Below, piece by piece: positions 53,376-62,684 of a stretch of DNA of 64,000 bases. The notes below the pieces were generated by a model. That model worked only from the letters and a program-made list of their open reading frames with translations, made no database searches and was not told the DNA's origin. The stretch is from Sulfurimonas sp. (GTDB taxonomy: Bacteria > Campylobacterota > Campylobacteria > Campylobacterales > Sulfurimonadaceae). The translations under genes were made by a program, and so were the position numbers. The stretch's first letter is position 1. Every line of letters begins with the position of its first letter. Location of the stretch: NCBI GenBank assembly GCA_026988315.1, contig JALSLJ010000056.1, forward strand, positions 1 through 64,000, read 5' to 3'.

Positions 53376-54370
53376 TATTTGCTTCCTACTAACACACACA
53401 TATCAACTAAACGAGAACTATACCCCCACTCATTGTCATACCATGCCAAAACTTTAACAGTTTTACCATCAACAACACTTGTCATATCTGGAACATATGT
53501 TGAACTATATGTAGAACCAATAAAGTCACTTGAAACACGCTTGTCATGGTCAACTTCTATCAGACCTTTAAATGCACCATTTGATGCTCTCTCAAACGCT
53601 GCGTTGATATCTTCAACTGTTACATCTTTTTTAAGGTTAGCTGTTAAGTCAACTACAGAAACATCTGGAGTAGGCACACGCATAGCATACCCATTAAGTT
53701 TTCCCTTAAGGTTTGGCATAACAAGTGCGATAGCCTTAGCTGCACCTGTTGTTGTTGGTATCATATTTACAGCTGCCGCACGAGCTCTTCTTTGGTCTTT
53801 GTTGTGTTTAACATCAAGAACATTTTGATCATTTGTATATGAGTGGATAGTTGTCATTAAAGCATTTTCAATCCCAAACTCATCATCAAGAACCTTGCAA
53901 ATCGGTGCGAGACAGTTAGTTGTACAACTTGCATTAGAGATAATAGCCTCACCCTTATATTCATCTGTATTGATGTTAAGCACATAAGTAGGAGTATCAT
54001 CTTTTGCAGGAGCTGACATCACAACTTTTTTAACACCATTTTTGATGTAAGATTGAGCTTTCTCAGTTGTTAAAAACACACCTGTACACTCTATAACAAC
54101 CTCTGCACCAGCTGAACCAAAGTCTAACTCTTCTGGGTCACGAGTGCTATACATAGTTACTTTTTTTCCATTAATCATAATAGTATTGTCGTCTATAACT
54201 TTAGCATCCACACCACGATGAACGCTATCATATTTAAAAAGATACTCAAGCATTTTAGGTTTAGCTGTTGTATTAATCGCTACAAGTTCTATGTCATCAC
54301 GCTCAGTAATAATCTTTGCGACTATCATTCCGATTCTTCCTGTTCCATTAATTGCTGCTTTTATCGCCAT
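53375..54370 (-). CDS. gap: Glyceraldehyde-3-phosphate dehydrogenase
   Basis: A 331-residue NAD(P)-dependent enzyme of glycolysis and gluconeogenesis. It has INGTGRIGMIVAK, the catalytic Cys in SNASCTTNCLAP, the His in TTIHSYTNDQ, and the C-terminal WYDNEWGYSSRLVDM. It heads the operon gap-pgi-glgP-like. Confidence 0.96.
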   Translation of the reverse strand: MAIKAAINGTGRIGMIVAKIITERDDIELVAINTTAKPKMLEYLFKYDSVHRGVDAKVIDDNTIMINGKKVTMYSTRDPEELDFGSAGAEVVIECTGVFLTTEKAQSYIKNGVKKVVMSAPAKDDTPTYVLNINTDEYKGEAIISNASCTTNCLAPICKVLDDEFGIENALMTTIHSYTNDQNVLDVKHNKDQRRARAAAVNMIPTTTGAAKAIALVMPNLKGKLNGYAMRVPTPDVSVVDLTANLKKDVTVEDINAAFERASNGAFKGLIEVDHDKRVSSDFIGSTYSSTYVPDMTSVVDGKTVKVLAWYDNEWGYSSRLVDMCVLVGSK

Positions 54371-54512
54371 GTAAATCCTTTTTTATTTCTTATTATATTA
54401 TAGTACAATTATAAACATAAAACATTACATAATTATTGCTATTTTTCAGTATTTATAGCGTTTTAAAGTGTTAATATATCCATGTTTGTCTAATCATCCT
54501 AAAAGGCAAATT

Positions 54513-54632
54513 ATGAGCTTACATCCAAATGCTGGAAAACTAATCCTAATCAACATCTCTGAGCTAATCTTAGCTTACAATTATTTACTGTTACTCAAGC
54601 TGTTTGTGATTACAAAAAAGAGAATAATATAA
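54513..54632 (+). pseudogene. pgm: 5' remnant of a phosphoglucomutase gene
   Basis: A 39-codon frame with AAAGG upstream of its ATG reads MSLHPNAGK, then LINISELILAYNY. Phosphoglucomutases of the E. coli Pgm type begin in the same way (Met, then HP/HN-x-AGK/Q-PA, LIN/DV-x-x-L, AYY). After about 24 residues the similarity ends, the frame stops, and none of the later motifs (FGTSGHRG, metal loop) is found. It is divergent from gap, in a glycogen region where pgm would be expected. A short functional peptide is the alternative. Confidence 0.55.
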
Positions 54633-54788
54633 ATGGTATTTTATTTCTCAAATAGATTTTCTTTGATATAGTTATTATATCAGTTATCTAAAAAATATCT
54701 TGTTTCTTTAACTATTTTTATCCAAAAACAAAGCTTTTAAAAAAAAACCTTTATTTTTGAATGTTGGGCATTGCAAGAGGAAGAGATC

Positions 54789-54809
54789 TTATTTTTGACT
54801 CAGAACTTA
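54789..54809 (+). repeat. Solo repeat end related to the element at 38452-38630
   Basis: The 21 bases here match 38610-38630 at 20 positions (shared core TTATTTTTGACTCAG, then ACTTA). No matching inverted left end is found in the gap. An ATG follows 3 bases later but opens only a 10-codon frame. Confidence 0.5.
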
Positions 54810-54821
54810 CCCATGAGATAT

Positions 54822-56750
54822 TTACTTCTCTACTGCACGCTTTAAGTAGATTACTCCAAGGGGTGGGAGTGTTAAACATATGGAATAATCTCGCCCGTGC
54901 ATAGTTTCTTCAACAGCTTTTAAGGGACCAGAATTACCAATATTGCACCCCTCATAATACTCTGATTGCGAGTTAAATATCTCTACATATTCACCCTCAT
55001 ATGGAACACCAACTTTATATGATTCTCTAATCTCATCAGCAAAATTACAAAAAACATAAATATTTTCATCCTCTTTATCACTTTTACGAATAAAACTGAT
55101 GCAATTATGCTGATAATCACCATCATCAATCCACTCAAAGCCCTCTTTTTTCTCATCATAAAGATGAAGTCCACGCTCTTTGCGATAGATAAGGTTTAAG
55201 TCACTTAACATCTTTTGGAGTTTTGCATGTAGAGGATTCTCCAACAGATGCCAATCAAGACTTCTCTCAAAATTCCATTCAGCATATTGAGCAATCTCTC
55301 CACCCATAAAAAGGAGTTTTTTACCTGGATGTGCCATCATATAAGCATACATTGCACGCAGATTTGCAAATTTTTGCTTATTGTCACCTGGCATTTTATT
55401 GATGAGTGAGCCTTTCATATGCACAACCTCATCGTGACTCAGAGGTAACATAAACTGCTCATCAAAAGCGTACCACAAACTAAATGTTAGTTGATGATGA
55501 TGGTGTTGACGATAAATCGGGTCATAACTCATATATTTTAGTGAATCATGCATCCAGCCCATATTCCATTTAAAGCCAAAGCCGAGTCCACCAACACTTG
55601 TTGGTCGTGTTACCATAGGCCAAGCAGTTGACTCCTCTGCAATCATCATAATATCTGAAAACTCACCATAAACACTTGTATTTAACTTGCGTAAAAAATT
55701 GACTGCTTCAATATTTTCATTACCACCATATTCATTTGGTATCCATTCACCCTCTTCTCTAGCATAGTTTAAGTATAACATTGAAGCCACAGCATCTACA
55801 CGAATACCATCTATATGATACTTATCTAACCAAAACATTGCAGAACTAATCAAAAATGATTGAACCTCATTACGACCATAATTAAAAATTATACTTCCCC
55901 ACTCTGGATGGAAGCCCTGTTTTGGGTCTTCATGCTCATACAATGCTGTTCCATCAAAGTTAATCAAACCGTGCATATCTACAGCAAAGTGTGAAGGAAC
56001 CCAATCCATAATCACACCAATACCGTTTTGATGTAGCTTATCTATGAGAAACATCAAATCTTGCGGTTCTCCAAAACGAGCAGTAACAGCAAAATAACTC
56101 ACTACCTGATAACCCCATGAACCATAAAAAGGGTACTCAGTTAAGGGCAAAAACTCAACATGAGTATAATTCATCTGTTTCAAATAAACAACAAGTTCAT
56201 CAGCCATCTCAAGATAAGTAAGAAAACGGTTATCCTCTTCAACTTTTCGCTTCCATGAGCCAAAATGCATCTCATAAACACTTACGGGGGCATCATGTGC
56301 ATTTGCCTTGTGACGCTCTTGCATCCAGTTTTTATCTTGCCAATCATACCCTTCTAAACTCCAGATACGAGAAGCTGACTTTGATGGCTTCTCACTAAAA
56401 AAAGCAAATGGGTCACTCTTGTCATGCACAATGTTATGAAACTGAGAGACTATATGATATTTATAGGTTATTCCATGTGCAACACCTACAATAAAACCTT
56501 CCCAAACACCTGAGTCATCTTCTCTTAATTTCAATGGGTGTGAAAGGGTGTTATAATCATTAAAATCACCACGAACACTCACACTCTTTGCATTTGGTGC
56601 CCAAACAGCAAAATAAACACCTTCTTTACCTTTATGAGTCATCATATGGGAACCAAACTTTTCATAAAGTTTTGTGTGATTACCTTGTTTAAATAGATAA
56701 ATATCAAGTTCACTTAAATGTGAAACATCATAGCTTATAGAGTGTGTCAT
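54822..56750 (-). CDS. glgB: 1,4-alpha-glucan branching enzyme
   Basis: GlgB makes alpha-1,6 branches in glycogen. The 642-residue protein has an N-terminal CBM48 domain (YFAVWAPNAKSVSVRGDFN) and a GH13 barrel with DWVPSHFAVD, the nucleophile Asp in GIRVDAVASMLY, the acid Glu in MIAEESTAWP, LSHDEVVHMKGS, and a C-terminal beta domain. It is 8 bases downstream of glgA and last of the operon. Confidence 0.96.
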   Translation of the reverse strand: MTHSISYDVSHLSELDIYLFKQGNHTKLYEKFGSHMMTHKGKEGVYFAVWAPNAKSVSVRGDFNDYNTLSHPLKLREDDSGVWEGFIVGVAHGITYKYHIVSQFHNIVHDKSDPFAFFSEKPSKSASRIWSLEGYDWQDKNWMQERHKANAHDAPVSVYEMHFGSWKRKVEEDNRFLTYLEMADELVVYLKQMNYTHVEFLPLTEYPFYGSWGYQVVSYFAVTARFGEPQDLMFLIDKLHQNGIGVIMDWVPSHFAVDMHGLINFDGTALYEHEDPKQGFHPEWGSIIFNYGRNEVQSFLISSAMFWLDKYHIDGIRVDAVASMLYLNYAREEGEWIPNEYGGNENIEAVNFLRKLNTSVYGEFSDIMMIAEESTAWPMVTRPTSVGGLGFGFKWNMGWMHDSLKYMSYDPIYRQHHHHQLTFSLWYAFDEQFMLPLSHDEVVHMKGSLINKMPGDNKQKFANLRAMYAYMMAHPGKKLLFMGGEIAQYAEWNFERSLDWHLLENPLHAKLQKMLSDLNLIYRKERGLHLYDEKKEGFEWIDDGDYQHNCISFIRKSDKEDENIYVFCNFADEIRESYKVGVPYEGEYVEIFNSQSEYYEGCNIGNSGPLKAVEETMHGRDYSICLTLPPLGVIYLKRAVEK

Positions 56751-56758
56751 TGTAGCTC

Positions 56759-58246
56759 CTATTGGTGGCGATTACTTAATCGTCCACCGATTATATGGCG
56801 GTAAAGGTCTTCATAACCTTTTGCCGCAACTTCCCAGTTAAAACGCTCTTTCATCGCATTTAAACGCAACTGATCAAAACCATCTCTATCGTTGTACCAT
56901 GTATCTACTGCCCACTGAACAGTTCCGCTAAGTGCTTCAGGAGTTGCATCATAAAACTTAAAACCATTGCCACTTTTATTCTCGCTATTGTAATTAACGA
57001 TGGTATCATCGAGACCACCTGTTGCACGCACTATTGGCAGAGTTCCATAACGGAGGCTATATATCTGGTTTAATCCACACGGTTCAAACAATGATGGCAT
57101 CAAGAAAAGATCACTCCCCGCTTCTATCTGATGCGCAAGGTCATTTTTATAACCCATATAACAAGCAAATTTTTCAGGATATTTTGAAGCTACATCACTA
57201 AAAAAATGCTCCGCCCATTTCTCACCTGCACCCAGTAAAACTATCTGAACATCCATCTCCATCAGATTCCAAATCGCTGCTGAGAGAAGTGTAATCCCTT
57301 TTTGTTCTGCAAGACGACCAACAAGTCCGATGAGGGGGATATCAGTACGCTGAGGCAGATGAAATCTTTTTTGAAGTTCTGCTTTACAAATTGCTTTACC
57401 AGAGAGATCATCTATATCAAAAGTTGCTGGGATAAGCTTATCAATAGCAGGACTCCACTCATCATAATCAACCCCATTTAAAATTCCAAAAAGTTTATGA
57501 GCATTTTTGTCTATTAATCCATCAAGTCCCCAGCCAAACTCTGGTGTACGAATCTCCTGAGCATATTTTTTACTTACTGCATTGATAGCATCCGCGTGAA
57601 CTATCCCACCTTTAAGGAGATTGATACCGTCATACTCTTCAAGTTCATCTGCATTAAAATGCTCCCATCCAATACCTAAAACATCCATAGCACCACTATA
57701 GAACTTACCTTGATGTTGCAAGTTATGAATCGTCAACAATGAGCCTGTATTTTCAAAATTGGGATCAAAAGCGTATGTTGTATTTAGTAAGATTGGGATA
57801 GAAGCGGTATGCCAATCATTTGCATGGATAACATCAGGTTTGAAGTGCAACTTTTTTGCAAGTTGCATCACAGCTTTTGAAAAAAAGATAAATCTATTGT
57901 CGTTGTCGCCATACCCCTTTCCATCTTCATCATACAAACCAGCTCTACCAAAAAAGCCCTCATGGTCAATGAAGTAAACTGGAACATCACTATCAGGGAG
58001 AACACCCTCGTAAACACCAGCCCACGCTTCACCCATACTACCCATAGGAACACCCAGCGAACCCTCTAGTGGCTTCAGTCCATACTTCTCTTTATCAACA
58101 ATATAATAACGAGGCATAACCACACGCACATCATGACCTAAAGCAGACAATGCCTTAGGTAGAGCGCCTGCAACATCTGCCAATCCACCACTTTTTGCAA
58201 AGGGAACAACTTCTGACGCCGCTATTAATATATTTAATTTATTCAT
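56759..58246 (-). CDS. glgA: Glycogen synthase, first type
   Basis: A 495-residue GT5 enzyme adding glucose from a nucleotide-glucose (usually ADP-glucose) to glycogen. N-terminal AASEVVPFAKSGGLADVAGALP carries the nucleotide-binding KSGG. HANDWHTASIP, GRLAEQKGI, and the C-terminal MPSLFEPCGLNQIYSLRYGTLP with the catalytic Glu are present. The neighbouring synthase differs throughout, so these are not a recent duplication. The start overlaps the second synthase gene by 4 bases. Confidence 0.94.
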   Translation of the reverse strand: MNKLNILIAASEVVPFAKSGGLADVAGALPKALSALGHDVRVVMPRYYIVDKEKYGLKPLEGSLGVPMGSMGEAWAGVYEGVLPDSDVPVYFIDHEGFFGRAGLYDEDGKGYGDNDNRFIFFSKAVMQLAKKLHFKPDVIHANDWHTASIPILLNTTYAFDPNFENTGSLLTIHNLQHQGKFYSGAMDVLGIGWEHFNADELEEYDGINLLKGGIVHADAINAVSKKYAQEIRTPEFGWGLDGLIDKNAHKLFGILNGVDYDEWSPAIDKLIPATFDIDDLSGKAICKAELQKRFHLPQRTDIPLIGLVGRLAEQKGITLLSAAIWNLMEMDVQIVLLGAGEKWAEHFFSDVASKYPEKFACYMGYKNDLAHQIEAGSDLFLMPSLFEPCGLNQIYSLRYGTLPIVRATGGLDDTIVNYNSENKSGNGFKFYDATPEALSGTVQWAVDTWYNDRDGFDQLRLNAMKERFNWEVAAKGYEDLYRHIIGGRLSNRHQ

Positions 58247-59643
58247 ATTTTCTCTCTTATTTTATTATATAATTTAACATACTTTTTAGCACTTTTATCC
58301 CAAGAAAAATCGCATCTCATGTTATGTTGAGCAATTTTTTTATATCGACTACTATTTTCATAAAGCTTGAGAGCTTGTACAATAGCTTTTTTAAATGAGC
58401 TCTTGCTTTGATGTAAGAAAACTATCCCCCTCTTTTTATCAACAGTATCTTTCAAACCACCTACACCATGAACAATAGGCACACTCCCATATCGCATAGC
58501 GATAAGCTGGTTTAACCCGCATGGTTCATACACTGATGGCATAAGTAAGAAGTCTGATGCTGCATACATCCTATGAGATTTTGACTCATCATAACCAAAG
58601 TCTAAATGGATATTATTATGAACATCTGCAATCTCTTTAAGCGTATGATGATACCTCGCCTCACCCTCTCCTAAAATTGCTATATTACATTGGAGTGAAG
58701 CTATTTCAGGTAAACTCTCAATCAGTAAATCAAGCCCTTTTTGCCATGTAAAACGACCTATAAAGATAAAAAGAGGTTTTTTACTCTCTTTGAACCCAAT
58801 CTCCTTCAGATAGGCTTTTTTGTTAAGTTTTTTCCCTCTGACACTATCATATGGCTTTACTAAAGCCTTATCATCCGATGGAGAAAAATGCTTTGAATCT
58901 ATGCCATTAACGATTCCATTAAGCTTGTTACTATGATAACTTAAAAAACCTTCTAAACCACATCCAAACTCTGGGGTCAATATCTCTTTGGCATATGTTT
59001 GGCTTACTGTTGTCACTATGTCTGCATAAGCGATACCCGCTTTCATAAAGTTCACTTTGCCATAAAATTCTAAGCCGTTTACATTAAAATACTCTTTGCT
59101 TATCCCTATACTTTCTAACACTTCTTTGTCAAAAACACCCTGATATGCTAGGTTGTGAATTGTAAAAAGTGATTTTGTTTGAATGGTTTTATCTTCTTTA
59201 ATTAGTAAGGAGACTAAGGCACTTTGCCAATCATTTAGATGTACAATTTCATATTTTTTATATGTAAGTAATTCCCTTACAGCATGGTTAAAAATTCCAA
59301 ATCGAAGAGCATTATCATTGTAGCCCCTCTCTGGTAATCCATAAAGAAATTCTCTATCACAAAGTAAAGAGTTATAGATAAAAAGATAGTCTAAACCCCC
59401 AGATTCACATCCATATAATTCAATCTTATAGTTTACTCCATCGAGGCTCACATTAAGAGCTACATCCATCGTTGTAATATTATATTTCTCTCTATCAACA
59501 AAGCTATACAATGGCATAACAACATTTACCTCATACTCACCACTTAATGCTCTTGGTAAAGAGTGCGCTACATCAGCCAAACCACCACTTTTTGCAAAAG
59601 GAAAAACTTCACTTGCTACAAAAAGGAGAGTTGCTTTAGACAT
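58243..59643 (-). CDS. glgA: Glycogen synthase, second type
   Basis: A 466-residue GT5 enzyme: FVASEVFPFAKSGGLADVAHSLP, HLNDWQSALVSLL, IGRFTWQKGLDLLIESLP, and MPSVYEPCGLNQLIAMRYGSVP. The catalytic Glu and KSGG loop are intact. It diverges from the adjacent synthase, being shorter and more basic at the C-terminus. Two synthases in one operon could differ in donor (ADP- or UDP-glucose) or in priming versus elongation. It overlaps galT by 8 bases. Confidence 0.92.
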   Translation of the reverse strand: MSKATLLFVASEVFPFAKSGGLADVAHSLPRALSGEYEVNVVMPLYSFVDREKYNITTMDVALNVSLDGVNYKIELYGCESGGLDYLFIYNSLLCDREFLYGLPERGYNDNALRFGIFNHAVRELLTYKKYEIVHLNDWQSALVSLLIKEDKTIQTKSLFTIHNLAYQGVFDKEVLESIGISKEYFNVNGLEFYGKVNFMKAGIAYADIVTTVSQTYAKEILTPEFGCGLEGFLSYHSNKLNGIVNGIDSKHFSPSDDKALVKPYDSVRGKKLNKKAYLKEIGFKESKKPLFIFIGRFTWQKGLDLLIESLPEIASLQCNIAILGEGEARYHHTLKEIADVHNNIHLDFGYDESKSHRMYAASDFLLMPSVYEPCGLNQLIAMRYGSVPIVHGVGGLKDTVDKKRGIVFLHQSKSSFKKAIVQALKLYENSSRYKKIAQHNMRCDFSWDKSAKKYVKLYNKIREKI

Positions 59644-60640
59644 CGCTACTTTCTCTTAAAAGTTTTGCTGCTAACTCAGGTGTCACAGGATTTATAATCA
59701 CTCCTGTACTCACTTCAAAGCCACCATATCTATAGATACGGGGCATTATTCTTATAGAAAATCGATAAGAATAATCAATATTTCCCTCATGTAAAGGGCT
59801 ACTTGATATGCTTAGATTAAAATCGAAATAATCGAGTTGATGCTTGAGTTTTTGAAGCACTAAAAGTAAAAGTGGTGCTAAATCAGCTATACTCTTATCA
59901 CTCAGTGTATCAACCTGCCCTAATGCTTTTACTGAACTGATAATCACCTCAAAAGGATACGCACTTGCATAAGGGCAATAAGCAGTAAAGTCACCACTAT
60001 TTGCAACGATACGGCTCCCATCTTCTATCTCACTCAGCAGTATAGATTCCATTATTGAGTTGCCAGTTTCTTGGTGATACTCATAACTACGGTAAAAATA
60101 CTCTCTGTCTTTTTTTGGAACAAGAGGAAGCCCAATTAACTGAGTATGAGAGTGTTTTTGAGTTGCTCCAGCTTGAAGCCCCTCATTTTTAAAAAGTGTT
60201 ATATGTGCTATGCGGTGGTCATTTCTCAAATCCGCCACTCTTTGACGAAGTGTTTTGAGCCAATTTATTGCATTTATTTCACTCCACTGTGTCATAGATG
60301 TGAAATGTTCTGGAGTATCGATAATAACCTCATGTGCTCCAAAACCATCCCAATGCTCAAACACACCTGAACTATGAGTGTGGGGTGCTTCTATCTGAAC
60401 AGCTTTATAAAGATTTGCCACAACTCTTGTCTGCCATCCCTCTTCATTTGCAAAACTATTCTCATCACGCAGAGCAAATATTTCAGGTGGCGTCATTGAC
60501 TCATTGCCCTCACAAAAAGGGCAATTTTTATCTATTGTTTCATCTTTTTTTTCAACCATACTATCAGGTCTATGCAAACGCTCAGGAGCAATTATCACAT
60601 GAGTATCATGCAGTCTATCATAGCGGATATCAGACATCAC
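59636..60640 (-). CDS. galT: Galactose-1-phosphate uridylyltransferase family protein
   Basis: A 334-residue HIT-superfamily nucleotidyltransferase: zinc site CPFCEGNE, YKAVQIEAPHTHSSGVFEHW, GAHEVIIDTPEH, and the catalytic HSHTQ (His-x-His-x-Gln). The C-terminal half has DFTAYCPYASAYPFEVII and ends with the second zinc-binding region. No galK or galE is nearby. In this glycogen operon it may act on glucose 1-phosphate and a nucleotide sugar, feeding the synthases (inference). The start overlaps the GH57 gene by 11 bases. Confidence 0.88.
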   Translation of the reverse strand: MMSDIRYDRLHDTHVIIAPERLHRPDSMVEKKDETIDKNCPFCEGNESMTPPEIFALRDENSFANEEGWQTRVVANLYKAVQIEAPHTHSSGVFEHWDGFGAHEVIIDTPEHFTSMTQWSEINAINWLKTLRQRVADLRNDHRIAHITLFKNEGLQAGATQKHSHTQLIGLPLVPKKDREYFYRSYEYHQETGNSIMESILLSEIEDGSRIVANSGDFTAYCPYASAYPFEVIISSVKALGQVDTLSDKSIADLAPLLLLVLQKLKHQLDYFDFNLSISSSPLHEGNIDYSYRFSIRIMPRIYRYGGFEVSTGVIINPVTPELAAKLLRESSDV

Positions 60641-62675
60641 TCACATCCAATGAGCCTTTGAGTACAAGCTCTTTTGTAAATGGCAGGCTCATAGCAAAAC
60701 TAACACCCTGAACACTCAAGTCAAACCCCTCTTCACTTTGTGAGAGTGTTTTAAGAGAAAAGTAGTATATATCGCATATTTCATTGAGCTCTATAGTGAT
60801 TTTTTGCTTTAAATATTTGTCAACAATTTCAAGTTTTTTTGTCTCTTTACACATACCATCTTCAAGCAAATTTTCGCCATTGATTGTAATCATCTCATAG
60901 TCTGCAAAATGAAAATTATGCTCTAATATATAGTTAAATCTTCTATCTGTTTGTGTAGATAGATCTATCTCAAAATCAAAGCCACGACTTTTTGGTGTAT
61001 ATACTTTTTTAAGAGTTGTATCTATTTTTTGCGGGAGATAAACCCCTCCATTGCGAGAAAATATCATTTTCTTTTTAGTATAACTTACTTCACAAGCTTG
61101 GTTTGCAAAGTCTCCATATTCTTTAAAGTTTGCATAGCGAAAATTATCACCATTAAAGTTTACATCACTTATGTGGTCTATAAAGGAGTTTTTCAGATGC
61201 CAATCATAAATAATCGAGTTTTTCAATGCATCATCAACATCTATTGCACTACTATGAATAGTATCTATCCCATCTACAGGGGCAGAGCTCTCCGCTTGAA
61301 CTTGATTCCCCTCTAAAATACCCTGATGATATGCCTCTTTACGGCGAGTTAAGGTGTTTTGCCAGTTAAAGCACTCTTTTCTACTGTCAAACTCAACTAA
61401 CTGTCCACCATTTGCAGAATCAAAACGGAAGATATATTTAGGTGTGACAACCTTCACTTTATCATATCCATCAAGCTCATTTTGATCACTCTCAATCAAA
61501 AGCTTTTTACCATATCGTATATCTTCAGCTTCTATAATATAACGATACGCATTGTCTCTTAAATTTGGCAGATAAAGACCACCAAATACACCATGCCAAA
61601 GAGCGTCATTTGTTTGTGCTTTATATAATGCTTTATCAAAGTCAGCTTTATTTACATCTTTACGAGCTTTTGATAACTCTAAAGTACGCTTATGGATGCG
61701 GTTACTTTCAGTGTATTTTACAAAGAAGTTTTTCCAGATACCACCTTTTAAAAACTTCACACCCTCTGCATCATAACGCTCATTACCCATCTCTTTTTTA
61801 AAAGCTTCAAGTTTAAGAGCATCATCTGCACGCAAACTCCACTCACCCATCTCATAGTAAGAAACATTTGGCAAATAAGCAATTCCACGAGTGCGGTTTT
61901 GCTCATAATACTCACCATAGTGCTTCGTCTCTATAGACTCATCTGCGATCACAGCTTGAATAAATTTTTCTAACCAGCCCTTCTCGTAAACCCATTCATG
62001 AGTTCCAGGCCACATGCCAAACTTCTCTGCATCATCAAAAATGATAGCAGCTGAATCTTCCTCGCGGTTAAATGATTTTATAACTTTTATTGCACTCTCA
62101 ACACTTAAAAAAGGGATAGCATAACGAAGTTTTTTACTGATGGGGAAAAGCCCTATCTCTTTGCCACCCTCTTCACTCATATAGTAGCCGTCTAAAATAT
62201 CTTCATCAAAACCAGCACACTGAAAATGGTAATCATCCATCACTGTGTATTTTATTCCTGCTGTATTCATATCAGGTATAAGAGCTGATTCCCAAACTCT
62301 CTCAGTAAGCCATAAGCCTTTAGGAGTTTGTTTAAATTGTGATTTTATTGAATCATTGAGCATCTCTATTTGAGTAACTCGGTCATCTGAAGGTATAACG
62401 CTTAAGATAGGTTCATAATAACCAGCAGAAAAAAATTCTATGCTTCCTTTATCAGCTAAATCCATTATCTTTTTATAAAGATTTGGGTGAAACTTTTCTA
62501 TCTGCTCCATCAACCATCCGCTACAGTGAACAGAAAAACGAAACTCAGGGTATCTACTCACTACATCAAAAAATGGACCATAGCAGGTTTCAACTCCATG
62601 CTCAATCACCCATTTAAAATTATCTACAGGTTGGTGCATATGGATGCCAAACAACAGCGTAGTTTTTTTACTCAT
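60630..62675 (-). CDS. GH57 alpha-amylase / 4-alpha-glucanotransferase-like enzyme
   Basis: A 681-residue glycoside hydrolase of family 57 with the extended C-terminal domains typical of the amylase/glucanotransferase group. The N-terminal (beta/alpha)7 barrel has LLFGIHMHQPVDNF, FFSAGYYEPILSVIP, the nucleophile Glu in LTERVWES, and the acid Asp in YTVMDDYHF. Residues about 400-681 are beta-rich (DUF1925/1926-like). It would cut or transfer alpha-1,4-glucan chains in the cytoplasm; no signal peptide is present. AGGAG precedes the ATG. Confidence 0.9.
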   Translation of the reverse strand: MSKKTTLLFGIHMHQPVDNFKWVIEHGVETCYGPFFDVVSRYPEFRFSVHCSGWLMEQIEKFHPNLYKKIMDLADKGSIEFFSAGYYEPILSVIPSDDRVTQIEMLNDSIKSQFKQTPKGLWLTERVWESALIPDMNTAGIKYTVMDDYHFQCAGFDEDILDGYYMSEEGGKEIGLFPISKKLRYAIPFLSVESAIKVIKSFNREEDSAAIIFDDAEKFGMWPGTHEWVYEKGWLEKFIQAVIADESIETKHYGEYYEQNRTRGIAYLPNVSYYEMGEWSLRADDALKLEAFKKEMGNERYDAEGVKFLKGGIWKNFFVKYTESNRIHKRTLELSKARKDVNKADFDKALYKAQTNDALWHGVFGGLYLPNLRDNAYRYIIEAEDIRYGKKLLIESDQNELDGYDKVKVVTPKYIFRFDSANGGQLVEFDSRKECFNWQNTLTRRKEAYHQGILEGNQVQAESSAPVDGIDTIHSSAIDVDDALKNSIIYDWHLKNSFIDHISDVNFNGDNFRYANFKEYGDFANQACEVSYTKKKMIFSRNGGVYLPQKIDTTLKKVYTPKSRGFDFEIDLSTQTDRRFNYILEHNFHFADYEMITINGENLLEDGMCKETKKLEIVDKYLKQKITIELNEICDIYYFSLKTLSQSEEGFDLSVQGVSFAMSLPFTKELVLKGSLDVSDV

Positions 62676-62684
62676 TCCTATCTC

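Larger units (their letters stand above)
54371..54821. other. 451-bp AT-rich gap between gap and glgB with relic sequences
   Basis: No intact gene. From left to right it holds the gap promoter region, a short frame resembling the start of phosphoglucomutase (54513-54632), about 120 bases of featureless AT-rich DNA, and a repeat-like end (54789-54809) related to the element at 38452-38630. Confidence 0.7.

Noticed and set aside
53379-53828. 149-codon forward frame opposite gap
   Set aside because: It is antisense to strongly conserved GAPDH coding sequence and lacks protein-family features.
60334-60711. 125-codon forward frame across the galT/GH57 junction
   Set aside because: It is antisense to two overlapping conserved genes and shows no ribosome site.
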